From: Gigaspora margarita
Lineage: Eukaryota > Glomeromycota > Glomeromycetes > Diversisporales > Gigasporaceae
Assembly (NCBI GenBank): GCA_009809945.1
Contig: WTPW01001270.1
Coordinates: 57,489 to 121,488, forward strand
Length of the DNA: 64,000 bases
Reading direction: 5' to 3'
The notes below the pieces were generated by a model. That model saw nothing but the letters and a program-made list of their open reading frames with translations. It was not told the DNA's origin and did not search any database. The translations under genes and the position numbers were made by a program. Each line of letters starts with the position of its first letter. Position 1 is the first letter of the stretch. Shown here piece after piece: positions 34,049 to 46,730 of the stretch.

Positions 34049-34341
34049 AGATGGGCGTCCTTTGGTACAGTACATACACGTTTGTTAAAGCATCATTTCC
34101 ATAAGATGATCTTTTAGTTGTTACTCTGAAATGCACTATAATTGTGGAGAACCTCTCTAATAACCTTTGTAAGCGCATTTTATCTAACCTCTGATGGCGC
34201 TTATTATCTAGTTCAGGGAGTGCATTTAACCTTAACTTATATTCTAATCAATAATTTAATATTCGGATTCATTTATTTCACCGACCTCTGGGAAATAATT
34301 GTCGTTAGCAAGGACCCTTTAAAATATGTGCAAGGCGGTAT

Positions 34342-34464
34342 TAGAGACTGGACTCGAGTCTACTCGTAGCTTAAAAAAACGTAGTCTTGACTCGAGTTAA
34401 TTCGAGTTAAGACTATGTTAGACTATGTTTTTTAAGCTAAGAGTTGACTCGAGTCCAGTCTCTA
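34342..34464. mobile_element. 123-bp hAT-type MITE
   Basis: The ends TAGAGACTGGACTCGAGTC and complement are flanked by near-identical 8-bp repeats GGCGGTAT (34334-34341) and GGCAGTAT (34465-34472). It is packed with ACTCGAGT palindromes. Confidence 0.85.
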
Positions 34465-34909
34465 GGCAGTATAACAGCTAATTAAAAAAGCTGCGGCACT
34501 ATAGATGCAATTAGGACAAATCTAATCGTAAATATGATAGTTGAAAGGAGATAATTATAAGATCGGAATTTTTTCTCATTACTTTTAACATTTGCCTTCA
34601 AATTAAATTTCGATTATATTTAAACGGTCTTTCTGTTCTAAGACATATATATCATGGGAAAATAATTATAAGATATTGGGCGTACAATGAAAAATTTCCT
34701 GTTATTTTCGTATATCCAATATTGATGTTATTGTTCATACTATATTTTAGCATGTGAAATTTTTTGTCGTCATTTTATGACAAAAATATCAAGGCAAAAA
34801 ATTTTACATGATCCATATCACATGATTATTTTATTATTGGCTAATTCTTGAAAATCATAATCGAAGTTTCCTTTACATGAAATTCAAATAAAAAAAACCA
34901 AATTATTAC

Positions 34910-35048
34910 TACCGTAAACTGCCGTATAAACAGCCCCCCCACATATCAGACCCCCCCTCATTTTTACTAATTATTTTCTTTTTTTTACTAATTAATTGTT
35001 TTGGTGAAATGTACCAGACCCGGGCTGTTTATACGGCAGTTTACGGTA
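34910..35048. mobile_element. 139-bp MITE, TACCGTAAACTGCCG ends
   Basis: Nearly perfect inverted ends (TACCGTAAACTGCCGTATAA and complement), starting and ending with TA. A C-rich/G-poor centre contains CAGACCCCCCC. The pattern is like Tc1/mariner or pogo derivatives. No ORF. Confidence 0.85.
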
Positions 35049-35887
35049 CTTATGATCTTTCTAACTCTATCTTACTAAACTCTAATATTGAATAAAAAAA
35101 AAAAATCTACTTATTTTTACCATAAAAAATATACTATGATTATATACTATACTATTTCTTAAACAATCTAGTATACAAGTTTGTATATATTATTTTTTTT
35201 TAATTTTTAGGAAAGCTTGTATATATTCTTTTTATTAATTTATACTATGCGATAATTACAAAAATATATCTATATTATAGAAATTAATACTCAGATGGTC
35301 AATTTACACTGTATACTTCAAAAATAGATTTTGAAAAAAAGATCTATTTTATTTTTGTTAAACAAATTAGAATTTTTTAAATGACTAAGCAACTAAAAAT
35401 TATATAGTAGATATATTTTGAATTAAAAAATTTAAAAAGCTTGTTAAAAAAATTTATCTTCTAAATAAAATAGAATCAAATTAATTTTGAAAACATTTGT
35501 CTTTTGGGTTTCAAAAAATGAAATTTATAGTAATTTTTCTTTTTTTTTTTTAAATATAATTTGTACTATCTATATCTAAGTACGATTATAGTTAATTTAG
35601 CCCATATTGAGTTTGGCAGTACAAGAGCCTAATAACAATGCTATTCTATATTTTTCTTGATCCAAATAAAGCTCTCAAACAGTTCTAAATAGACTTATAG
35701 AGTATTAGACCTTTTTGTACTAGTATTTATCTAGTATTGTAAATATATTATAATTTATATTATTATTAATCTAAAACATAGTAAAAAAATCTTTTAGTAT
35801 CTATATAAGATGGTATTAAAATTATATTTTTGATGCATTTTGACCAAAATTAATATTTTTTTAATATGTTTTTTTAAAATTTTTAAA
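35049..35887. other. gene-free AT-rich stretch
   Basis: Nothing beyond A/T runs and short inverted repeats was recognised. Confidence 0.5.
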
Positions 35888-36135
35888 TATATAAAGAGAA
35901 GTTAGTAGAAAAAAACAAATTTTTTTTAAAAAAAGTTTTCTCAAATTTATACTTAAATATCTTGTTAGCTATCTTATTAAATTTAATATAATTTTTTATT
36001 TTAATTCTAAATACTCTTAAAATTAAACAAAAATTTTATCAAAATCAGATAAGTAATTGTCAAAATATTTTAATTTAAAAATTAAAAAAATCATTAAAAA
36101 TAATTTGTTTCTTTCTACTAACTTCTCTTTATATA
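35888..36135. mobile_element. ~250-bp MITE, TATAAAGAGAAGTTAG ends
   Basis: The left TATAAAGAGAAGTTAGTAGA and right TCTACTAACTTCTCTTTATA are inverted, bounded by TA. No ORF. 36136-36689 that follows is gene-free, with one copy of the AAACTATCC..AAAAAAAATTTTTTT..TACTATATAGT motif also seen at 60960. Confidence 0.75.
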
Positions 36136-36689
36136 ATAAAAATTAACTAAATCAGCATAAACAATATTTAAAAATATAATTTAAAAATGTTTTGTCTGTT
36201 TATATATGTGTTCAAATTTATTAATTTAGTATAACAAAATAAGCAATCTATTTGTTACCATGGTACAGTCCTATGCTAATAAGAATACAAAATCAGATAT
36301 AATATTACACCTGTTCATATAATATAAAAATGAAGCAAAAAAATACTGTTTTCAAAAATGTTATAACAACTAAAAATTGTAACTATGAAACTATCCTTTT
36401 TTCTAGCAAAAAAAATTTTTTTATAAAATTTTACTATATAGTTACCTCTAGTGCTAATTCTTCTTTCTAATCCTAATGATAATAATTTTGATATATTTAT
36501 ATTTGTTTTGATTATATATTATACAGGAAAGTATCACTGCTAGTAACAAGTACATTTTTTCTAACAAAAAATATATATATATATTATTATATTTTTTTTA
36601 ACTTTAGCAACCTTACTTTTATTATATATAAATTGAAAAATACTATTACAAAATATCCAGAGAACAATATCAGGAAATTTTTTAAACAG

Positions 36690-37640
36690 ATATTGATTGA
36701 TATATAATAGTTAATCATTTTATTTTGATTAAAAAATAACATTATATATTGATTAAATGGTTAAAAATCGATATATATCTATAATTGATATATATTATTT
36801 TTATATATAATTATAAATTGATTATAATCATAATTATTTGAATTGATATATAATAATTAACAGATCTTTAATGATTGAATAGTCTAGATATTTTTTATGA
36901 CTACTATTTAACTTTATGTGCTATAATCTATTAGCAAATTTATATGTACAAAATATTTCGAAAGAGCTTGCACACCACAAGATAAGTGAAATATATTTCA
37001 AAATATTTTAGATCTAATATTTTTGAAATATTTTGAATTCTTTCAAAATATTTTAGGACTAGAAAACCAAGCTGGATCAGTAGATCTGTAGGCTGAATCA
37101 TACCAAGGGTACATTTGACTAATATTTTCAAAATATTTTGATAATTGTATTACAAAATCAGATTAGATCTTTGTTTATTTTTTTTTGTTAATAATTTAGA
37201 TCTTCTATTAATTTTATATTGTTTTTTTTATTTTTGTTTTGTTTTTTTTTGGTTTTATTTCAATTTTTAGTTTCATTTTATTTTTTTTTTATTTATTATT
37301 TTTTAATTTTTTTATTTTATTTCTAAAACTCCAACCCTAACTTCTTTGGCATTTTGCAAGAAATCCAATAATTTTTTGGCACTTTGTGCAAGCCAACTCA
37401 GCCTTCTGACACTTTGCAAGAACACACAACTGATTTTTTTAGCAATTTATAAATTTCCAAGAATATTTCTTTAAAGAAATAAAGATTTAGTTATTTTTTC
37501 ATTTGATGTTTTTGTTTTTTTTGTTTTTTTTTTGTTTTATTTTTGTTTTTTTTTTATTAATTTATTTATTTTGGCATTCTGCAAGAAAAATAATCTAGGC
37601 TTTTTCAACTTTTTGCAAGCAAATAAAATAATTAACTGTT
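36690..37640. repeat. dispersed repeat, copy B
   Basis: Starts with GATATATAAT/ATCGATATATATC motifs (36700-36880, also at 63735-63950), then GAAATATTTT motifs (36950-37135), T-rich tracts, and CACTTTGCAAGAACACAC motifs (37350-37600). The order matches copies A and C. Its two outer edges (36650-36710 and 37620-37690) are inverted copies sharing AAATTTTTTAAACAGATATTG. Confidence 0.7.
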
Positions 37641-38010
37641 ATTTATTGATCAATATCTGTTTAAAAAATTTTCTGATAATAAATATTAATTGCTTGTAAA
37701 CTTTGAAACTTTAATCTATAGCTAAGATTATTGATAAAGAAAGTAATAAAGTTTGATTACTTTTTATATGAACAGTTTGAACAATAAAATAATTTTATAT
37801 ACCAATAAACTAAATAAACTTAATAACCAAAATGTTTTTGTCATAATTTAATAGCTTGAAATTATTTAAATTTCAATTAAATAATCAAGTTATTTACTAT
37901 TTCTAGATGGAACCAGGTATATATATAAACTTTTATTAAGTTTGGGTCTAAGTCTACAAATACCTATCCCAATCTAGCTTACTTTGAAACCTATACATAT
38001 GCATTATTGT

Positions 38011-38355
38011 TACAGTTAGACCTCTATAAATGCAACCTCTATAAATACAATACCTCTCTAAATGCACGTTTTTGTCTTGTTTATAAGAAATTATTAGTGC
38101 TAAATGCACGTTCTATATTTTGTAAATGCACGTTCATCCAAATAATTTTCTATATCATGCTACCTTCCTAAATGCACATAGCCAATCAAATTTTAGTATT
38201 TAATGTAGGTTATATAGTTTTTAGTAGAAGTTACACAAACTTGATGATCTAATCTTTAAAGCTGCAATTTAATTGGCTCTCCCTAAATGCAATACCTCCC
38301 TAAGTGCATGTTGTAGACTTGTCTGTATATGTTGCATTTATAGAGGTTTGACTAT
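38011..38355. mobile_element. ~345-bp MITE with repeated CTCTATAAATGCAA motifs
   Basis: The left TACAGTTAGACCTCTATAAA is matched in inverse at 38330-38355 (TTTATAGAGGTTTGACTATA). Behind each end the motif (C/T)CTCTAAATGCA repeats, three to five times on the left. It is a TACAGT-type end like those at 3642, 7598, 46731 and 57600. The next 350 bp (38395-38700) hold iterated AAATGACC/TAACTA words but no gene. Confidence 0.8.
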
Positions 38356-38702
38356 ATATAGTTAAAGTTCATCAATCTATATAAAAAGATTAAATATATG
38401 ATACAAAACTCTATATACACAATAGCCTAATAACTAAATGACCCTCAAATGACCTTAGTCATTTCTAAATAACTATAGTTATTTGATTATGAGTCATTTT
38501 TAAATGATCCAAAATTGAGATAACTATTAATAACTAGTCATTTCTGAGTTATTTAAGGTCATTTGAAAAATTTGCAAATGACCAAATCATTTACTATTAC
38601 TGGTAAATAGAGAACAACTCTATTGGCATTATCTATTGTTCTATTGTAAATAATTTGCAAATAGAACCAATAGAGACCAACTAGCTTATAATATAGTATT
38701 TG

Positions 38703-38810
38703 TTAATAACTAATAACTAATTCTATTAGTTCCATTAGCTTTATTGGTTCCATTGGTTCCATTAGCTCTATTGGTTCCCTTGGTTCTATTGGCTCCATTG
38801 GTTTGCAATT
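38703..38810. repeat. GGTTCCATT 9-bp minisatellite
   Basis: About ten imperfect copies of (A/T)TTGGTTCC-type 9-mers. Read on minus they extend the RNase H frame as Glu-Pro-Ile/Glu-Leu-Met repeats, an artefact of read-through rather than a domain. Confidence 0.75.
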
Positions 38811-38819
38811 TTTTAATGG

Positions 38820-39450
38820 AGTATATTCATTGCCAACCCTGGTTAGGCATGTAGCTCTGTAATATATGTTTATATATTTTTTAATAAAGTTCCTTACTAG
38901 GACTTTGATTCTATTGCCTTGCCATTCTAGCCTATGTACAAAGTTTTTGTATTTGGTTGAACCCAGTTTGATGCACTCCTTATCACTGCAGGCTAGCTTT
39001 GTCAAAGTATCTGCTTGCTCGTTAAATTTCTCTTCTAGATGTGCTTTGATTTTTTTTAAGACTAACTTCAAATTTTAATTTTTATTGCCATACTAATAGC
39101 ATATAATATCAACTGATTGTTCATCTTCAACCACTTTCTCATTCTTTTGTAGTGATCACTTTTTGTACTGCTAAAATAGCAGCTTGACTATCTGATCTAA
39201 CTGCTATTCTACTATCTCATGGACCAATTAGTAGAAAGCACAGGATGCCTATTAGCTCTAGTCTTGTTAAAGAGATCCATCTTTGTATTTTGTCTTTTAT
39301 ATCTCTAATAATCCTATTCCTCATATCAATTTGAACTATACTAAACTCTAAGTTGCTAACTCTACTTGTACTATTAAATTTTATTGAGCCATTTATATAG
39401 CATAGCAGTTCTCAGAGATCTCTGTTTTGCTAAAGTGCTTGTTTTAGTTC
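38820..39450 (-). pseudogene. retrotransposon RNase H domain, decayed
   Basis: On minus, from about 39410: CYINGSI (from YTDGS-type), SIVQID, then LTRLELIGIL (from S/T-R-x-E-L), RIAVRSDSQAAI (catalytic Asp), and finally KKIKAHLEEKFNEQADTL (His and Asp of the C-terminal motif) in the 122-codon frame 39071-38703. The frame shifts at least twice, and a stop lies between IGP and DSR. This is the RNase H of a LINE-like element. No reverse transcriptase motif was found upstream; about 39560 is the junction to the inverted duplication. Confidence 0.8.
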
Positions 39451-39559
39451 TTCTCTTTTTACTTCACTAAGAATTATTTTATCTATTAATCTTTTCTCTC
39501 ATAAGGGCACTTAAATCAGTTACACTAATGCTTCTTTTACTGTGGGCTTTAATAAATAT

Positions 39560-41170
39560 TCTCATACTTACTTTTTAGAATAATATAAATAAATTTAAAT
39601 ATTTATAAATATGTTATTTAATAAAAATTTTATATTTACAGACTATATTAATATAAAAATAAAATTAAACAATCAAATATTTATTAGCCTAAAAATTTTT
39701 TCAATATTATGTCTAATGGATATTTTTTACTTATATTCTAATATAAAATATTTAAAAACTTGAATAAATTATTTTAAATACTTAAATTAATAAATATTCT
39801 TTATACTTACTCTCCAAAGTAAATAAAATAATTAAATAATAAATTCCAAAAATCAATATTTTATTTCAAATACTTAGTTTAATAAATATTTTTGTGTATT
39901 GATAATTGTTACTACAGGTGATTATTACTTGCAGTGATAAATAACAAACTTCAATATTTTTATACTTACAAACTAAAATTAATATTAGATAGAATTGCAA
40001 ATATTCAAAAAAGATTGAATGCTTTATTTTAAATATTTTGTTTAATAAATATTCTTAATACTCACAAGCTAAATGCAAATTAAAATAGTAAATATTTATG
40101 ATTCTAAATAGCTTGATTTAAATGCTTTGTTTAATAAGTAATTTTATATATACAAATTAAATTAATATAATTAAATAATAAATAGGTATTTATTGAAACA
40201 ATTTATTTTTTTAAATGTTTAGTTTAATAAGCATTTTTTATACTCACTAAATAAAGTAATAAAGTTATTTTAATAAATATATTGATTAAATTAATATTAG
40301 TCAATTTGATTAATAATAACATCTCAAATTAACTATTATACAGAAGCTTGGATTTCTTAATGCACAGTAACTACATAGTAACTGTAGTAACTGTATAGTT
40401 ATTATTAAACTTAACAGTAACTATATACTACACAGTTATTGCATTTTAAGAGATTTGGATTTTTGTAATATGGTCAATTAGTATAGTCAATATTAACTAG
40501 AGTTAACTACTAAACAGTTTGCATTAACACTAACTATAGAATTAAATTACTAATAGATATTTTATACTTACTGAAAAAAGTAAATTAAAAATATTGCTTA
40601 ACAATAAAAATTGTCAATTTTAAATATTAATACGTAATTATTATTATTTTTACTCCCTAAGAATTAAAATATTTTAAGAATTCTTATCTTATATTAAATT
40701 AATTAATAAATAAATAACCTACTTGAAAATTCAGTCATAGAATTCATCATAACTCTCTTTCACACCAATTCTATATATATAACATATAGCTGTTTTGAAG
40801 ATTCCTATATAATTACCTGCTTCAGCTGATCTTAAATAATATTCAAATACCTTATTTTTATCCATTTTAATTCCAATTCCCAAATAATAACAATGCCCAA
40901 CATGATACATTCCATTTTGAATTATTCAGTTCAGTCAACTTTTAACAATAAGTGAATGCTTTGTTTTTATCCTTTTCAACTCTGATTCCATATTCATAAC
41001 AATAACCAAAACAAAATGTTTCTTCTGAATCATTCTTATTTGTTATTTCTTGACAATCAACAAAATTAAGTTGATTATAACTGTTAGTAATTTGAACACT
41101 TTCATCTAAACAAATATCTTTAGACATTTTAGATACAAAACAAATTACAATATAAAAAAAAAACTAGTAA
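39560..41170 (-). repeat. diverged inverted duplicate of the Sel1 gene and its tandem array
   Basis: Read on minus, 41170 to about 39560 follows 17770-19270 and then 20560-20870: Sel1 frame, GAATTCTTA.. spacer, MITE with GTAACT motifs, and ~97-bp units with GTAAGTATAAA. The 19279-20550 insertion is absent. Several units keep TTTAG-NNN-GTAAGT (for example those reverse-complemented at about 39970 and 40060); others have lost it. Confidence 0.85.
40720..41127 (-). pseudogene. Sel1-repeat pseudogene, paralogue of 17790-18197
   Basis: ATG at 41127 begins MSKDICLDESVQITNS, nearly identical to the 17790 gene, and stays open for 61 codons through the first Sel1 repeat (FGYCYEYGIRVEKDKNKAF). It then meets a stop after TYC and several further stops and frame changes across the region matching repeats 2 and 3. 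High similarity at the start and many C-to-T/G-to-A type differences suggest decay after duplication. Confidence 0.9.
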
Positions 41171-41237
41171 CTGTGTTATATAACAAAAAACTAGCAGAGG
41201 ATATACGTACTCAGCAAGCCTACCGAATAATTGATTG

Positions 41238-42030
41238 TAGAGGCAATTAATTGCAATTATTTTGAACTCAATTGATTGGTAGTGTAGCTACAATTAATCA
41301 ATTAATTACAATTTTTGCTATGATTATCCAATATTTAAATTTTGTTATGTGAATCGCTTGGATTTTTAATACTTAAACATTAATTATATTTATTTCGATC
41401 TATTAAAAAATTTTTTTCCTTTGACGAATAAGCATTTTTAATATTTAATCAAAGATTTCATGAGTGAAAAAGTTGTATAATTCCATATTAAAAATTAATA
41501 ATGAAAAAAATGAAAAGGTTTGTTTAAAATTAAATATTCGAAAGCTTTACTTATTTATTTTTTTGCTTTTTATATGAATTAATATAATTAATATGATGTA
41601 AACACAATATATTTGTAGCATAATAAAATTTAAGAATGTGACAATATGTAACAATAGTTTAATATGAAATAGAAAATAGAATGAAATTGAAATTAGAAAA
41701 TTATTTATGTTATTGCAAAGTATTAATAATAAAACCCATCATTTAACAACAGGTCCAGTATCTAGTTTTTGTTACATATGATTGTAAAAACTGTAGTAAT
41801 GTATTTGAATATGATCAACTTTTTTGTTATAATTACATATATAAAAAATATAAAGAACTTTTTTTTAGAATTAGGTCACAATTACATTAAAATATATATG
41901 TACATAGAACGTTTTAAATTCAAAATACATATCATAGCAATATGTAACAAAATTTTTAGCAATTAATTGATCACAATTATTTTTGTGTAACTATTATGAT
42001 TGTAATGCAATTAATTTTTCAATGCCTCTA
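41238..42030. mobile_element. possible 0.8-kb element with TAGAGGCA ends
   Basis: The left TAGAGGCAATTAATTGC and right TTTTTCAATGCCTCTA are inverted, and GTAATTGAT/ATCAATTAC-type words fill both subterminal regions. No target duplication was found, so the boundary is weak. The internal ORF 41769-41966 has no recognised domain. 42031-42816 is gene-free apart from a small hairpin AAAGGTCTGTTAAA (about 42717). Confidence 0.45.
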
Positions 42031-42816
42031 AAAACAAAGTTTGGAACTTAAGTTCAAACTCGATTGCAACTTTCACATGATATTTTTTGAACTGTTTCTG
42101 AAATTTGAGCTTTATAGAACAGGACTGAAAGAACTAGCTGAACTTCTAACATTCCTAGTTATATAGGTTAATATCATTTAAGATATACATGTTGCTAGTA
42201 GAGATGTCATGTAAACATCAGAGATTCTGCAAATTTGAAAGTCGCCAGAATTTGAATATAAAATTGTTTAATTAAGTAATAAAAATCAATGATTTAAATC
42301 ATTTGTAAATCATTTTTAAATCAAAAAATTGATTTAAATCATGATTTCTGCCATTCTTATGCTAAACTAATCAGTAAGTAGAATGATTAACATTATAAAA
42401 TTTGTAAATTTGAGTCTGAGTCACAAGAATAACTAAGAGTAAAAGATCGAGTTTAAATACATTATTTTTTGAATAATTGAATATATCACATTTATCTAAA
42501 TTTTTATTAAAATTTTGTAAATAAAAATTTTGTTTACGTGTTGTTTACACCTAGTATTACATTTTGATTTTTGATTTTCAATCTTCGGTTTTCTTTATGG
42601 TTTAATTTCGACGATATAGCATAAACTTAGTAAGTTTTCATAATGTTTAGTATTTTTTTTCAAAACGTTCACTAAAAGACTATGTAAACAGAAAACTGGA
42701 CTTATGAATAGAAAGAAAGGTCTGTTAAATAATCCTCTAGACAGACCTTTAACAAGGTCTTTATTTGCACTTACTGAAAAATCTGCATTAAATTCTATTT
42801 TAACTCTCGATTTAAT

Positions 42817-44708
42817 GTGTTTGCAGGTATACCACCAAGTATAATGGCATTTTGTTTTGTAGTAGGTAACAAAGTTGAGAGCACCATTGTAGTTAAAGGC
42901 AAGGCAAGAATGAGTATTGCAAAACTCAAGAAAATAATCTATAAGAAGAAAAAGAACGATTTCAAAAATTTTGATGCCAATAAATCAGTGTTGTCACTTG
43001 GCCACTTGGCCAGCCAATGGCCTTAGCCATTGGCCAAAAAGACCAAAAAATTATTTGGTTAAAATGGCCAAATATTTATATAAACAAAGCTCATAATATG
43101 ATTGGCTAATAGTATATAAATCAGTAACTTTAGACCAATATTTGGCTATTGGCCAATGGTCTTGGCCGCTCATTGGCCTTGGCTGGCCAAAAAATTTGGT
43201 TTGGCCAGTAAAATTGCTAACACTGAATAAATTGAACCTATAGAAGGTGAATATTCCTGAAAATATAGAGAATGCTAAACTAAAAATACTTGAAAGCAGA
43301 TCTTATAATATAAGTGATGAAAATACTACTATATAAGAGCTTGAAGGAAAAAAGTTGACTCCATTTGATGATTTTGGTAACATTTTTGCATGTAGTGACT
43401 TGAAGAACATCTGCATCATTGTGCAACCACCACTGCCACCACCATTGGTAAGTGTCTCCCAATGTTTTACCTCTCGAACAAGAAATTTACAGTAACAAAA
43501 TATCGAGTTTGGTCTGATCTCTTTTTTCACATTAAAGCAGGTCCTTTCCAGCAAGGCATTCCACAAGATATCTTTCTTTGTAACTAGATGATGCTCAATA
43601 ATAATGCATTTGACTATACCAAATTTACACAGTTTTTCTCACTATTATTGCACCTCAAGCTATTCTATCTGATAGCGATATTATAAATATTCTTGATCCA
43701 TTGATTGGTGAACCACCAGACCCACTTAAAAGAACAAAAATACACATTAATGAGAAGTATCAATGCTACTTTGATCACTTTCAATCAAAAGATAATCTGA
43801 AATTAATCCCCATTTGGTGGCATAGATTGTTCGAATGGCCTGTTGAACAGTCAGACATAATTGGTATTAAAAATAAGCGTAAAATTGAAGTAAGCAGTAT
43901 TTAAAATCTTAATAACCATATGCTTTCTAAATACATCTAACTTGTACTATCTTTGCAGGACTTAGAGAAAGAGGTGCTTATTTTTATCAAGGGAAACAGA
44001 TATCATAAGAGGATCAAACTTCCATTCCTTACTCTTCACAAAATATACTCAAATCAAAACAATCATAAGCTTCTATCTATTAGAATTCTTGATTCTTTGG
44101 ACAATTCTATTTCACTGAATCAAAATGAAAAATTAACTATTTCAGTAATTATATTTTGCTTATAGGCAATCTACCAAAAATCCAATTCAGATAATATCAA
44201 TAATATCACTAACTCATGTAGTTGCCAACTTTCTAGCTTTTCCACTGAGGAATGGTCAAAAAGATATATCAATCAAGTTTTCACCTGTATTTACTGTTCG
44301 TTCAACAGATAAACAGATCAATGAAAAAACTGTGATGATTTTGTTAATCGTATTAAGACACAGCCTATACCAGAGTGCATTGCCTACCACAATATGCAGA
44401 ATGCAGAATTTGCAGACTCATTCTTGATCACAGAACTATTTATTCTTATCCAAGATAAGCATTTAACAATTAGCTATAGGAAAGTGATCAATGGTTATTT
44501 AGCAACTATGCTGAAGAAAGGCCTTGTGGAGAAAGAACATAATAAATATAAAAATGTTGAAGAGCATATCTTTCTTTTTGTAACTAATTCCAAAAAGCAT
44601 AATGATGAAACTTATAAGAAAAATAAGATTTTAATAATAGAAGAAGAAAGCAAGAATGTGTTTGAAGATCTGTTGGTGCTTAGGAAATTGCATTGTATTG
44701 AAGGTTGA
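42817..44708 (+). pseudogene. Crinkler (CRN)-type effector-like gene, broken
   Basis: The N-terminal half is a Crinkler-style ubiquitin-like header: MAFCFVVGN, SIAKLKKII, FDANK, then (after a MITE) KVNIPENIEN, ILESRSYNISD, LTPFDDFGNIF and IIVQPP before an intron at about 43449 (GTAAGT). Downstream exons (43641-43890, 43959-44165, 44394-44708) carry a variable region I do not recognise (ILDPLIGEPPDP, IWWHRLFEWPVEQ, LEKEVLIF) and a C-terminal IFLFVTNSKKHNDE segment. Breaks: the MITE at 42986-43225, stops at the expected Trp before KVNIP and after ENTTI, and further stops near 44165-44390. CRN headers are shared by fungal and oomycete effector candidates; the role here is not known. Confidence 0.75.
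42986..43225. mobile_element. 240-bp hAT-type MITE inside the CRN header exon
   Basis: Ends CAGTGTTGTCACTTGGCC and GCTAACACTG, flanked by AATAAAT on both sides (7 bp; an eighth base may have mutated). Internally it is a dense array of TTGGCC/GGCCAA words in both orientations. Removing it with one flank rejoins the CRN header frame, so the insertion is direct and readable. Confidence 0.88.
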
Positions 44709-44709
44709 A

Positions 44710-45640
44710 ATTGGCAGGATTATGTTACAAGTATTGTTAGTAACTTTCATCAAAATAACAAAAATTACTTATAATTTGAAGGAAATAATCTTTTTTTTGT
44801 GCTCTATTTCAGATAATATAGAATGTATTTGTTATTAAAATATCATGAAATGTATATTTTTATGATAAAACCATATAAACGTTAAAAATTAAGATATCCT
44901 AATTATTAACCATGTTTGCCTACCTATATTTTTCCCATTAACACTGTAAGAGAATTTTTTTGATATGAATGAATTCAAGCCTATAGTATAAAATTTCTGA
45001 AATTAGTGATAAATACTGTATATGCTCATAATTTTGATAAAAAAAGCAATGCTCCTTATTCTTATCATTATATTTTATTTTCGCCCTATGATCAAAGATT
45101 TATTTCTCAGCACATTATACTTTTTCCAATATCGAACATGCATTACACATCATAGGTGCAACCATGGAGAATCTTCATAATCGAATATCAAGTGGGTATT
45201 CAGGTCAAAATTCAGAATTAATAAACTGTTTCTTGAATATCCACACCTCCATTCTTTATCCTCATTTGTATGCACAGCAAATAAGAACTTTGACAACTTG
45301 AACCAGGATTCCTTTCACTGCCTAGCACACATTCTATGATATGCCATTTTCCACATCTGTTACTTTATCCATATCGTGACATTTTATCATAACCTAAAAA
45401 ATCACGTGCGTGTGAAGAAACTTCATGCCGATACCAAGAAAAATTCTCAATCATATATAATGTCATCATTATCAATATGTACATCAGAAAAAAATTTATT
45501 AATACACGTAAAAATAAATACAAAAATCAGGACGTACCCGGAATATATGACAAAGTTTTTATATCACTAAGTGACTGCTTACAGCTATGCTTTATTTATA
45601 CAATATAAAATACATGTGAAGTAGAAAACTATCTACCACT
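44710..45640. other. gene-free stretch between two decayed genes
   Basis: No domain recognised. ORF 45376-45570 (64 codons) lacks features. Possibly 3' remnants of the CRN locus. Confidence 0.4.
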
Positions 45641-46497
45641 ATTTCTTAGTAATTTTTTTGATTCGAACCTTCTTACTAGCTGGGGTATTATCAGCTATCA
45701 CCTAATCCTTTAACAATACAACAATGATTTCTATAACCTTTTCACACTGCTCTGTAAAACATCGAGATTTTCTTTGATTGCAGTCTTTGAAAGATTTATC
45801 TGGTGTTTGCTATTATTTGTAGCATAAATTCCATCGGGAGTATATATGATGAAATGCTACTCTATGGCTGAAAATCAACTCAATAATTAATCGAAGATAG
45901 GCTATTTATGTACTACAATATAGATGATGCAGAGTATCGAATCTCTAATTCTTCTTTACATATTTGTGGATACAATTCCATAGAAAGTACTTTCAATCGC
46001 TTGATCTATAGTTCTTTTATTCTTGTTAGTTTGGTATACACTCTTGAGCTCTAGCAAATTTTGAGTATCAGTCCTGATGTTGCGTGGTTTAGCATATAGT
46101 TGGTAGTAGAATTAATTTTACAAATTAATACAATTACGGCATTGCAGTATTTTTTGCCATAATTGCTATGAGCTATAAAAGCCGTAAAGTCATAAAGCCA
46201 TAATACCGTAATGCTATAATACCATAATGCCATAATGCCGTAATGCCATAATGCTATAATCGTAATCAGTGATGTAAATTGAATTTGCGCAGTAGGCACA
46301 GCACACATAGATTTAAATTTGCATGTATATCAGAGCTCCCGTATATAATGCGCGTGTAAATTTTTTTTTGTGCATTTTTTTTTTGTGTCTGCGTGAATAA
46401 AAATTTTTTGAATTTATAACACTAGCTATAATGCCGTAATGCTGTAATGCAGAAATACTATCTACTATAATATCGTTTGTTAAAATGCTATACTGTA

Positions 46498-46686
46498 TAG
46501 AGTTAGCACCTCTATCCAGATATATATATCTGGATATATACTATGTCATGTGATATAATGTGACATAGTGGTTTGATATCCGGATATAAATAAATCCAGA
46601 TTTAAATTTATATCCGGATATATACTATAATAAAACCGGATAAATCTGGATATAAAAAATATATCTGGATAGAGGTATTAACTCTA
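46498..46686. mobile_element. 189-bp hAT-type MITE
   Basis: The ends TAGAGTTAGCACCTCTATCC and complement (GGATAGAGGTATTAACTCTA) are flanked by ATACTGTA / GTACTGTA (8 bp, one mismatch). TCCGGATATA palindromes fill the inside. Confidence 0.87.
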
Positions 46687-46730
46687 GTACTGTATTATGA
46701 TTTTCTTTAATTAAATAATATACAGTCAGA

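Noticed and set aside
38866..39078. 70-codon plus-strand ORF
   Set aside because: Antisense of the RNase H frame.
41238..42030. hAT assignment for the TAGAGGCA-ended element
   Set aside because: No 8-bp duplication flanks it, so only a generic element call is made.
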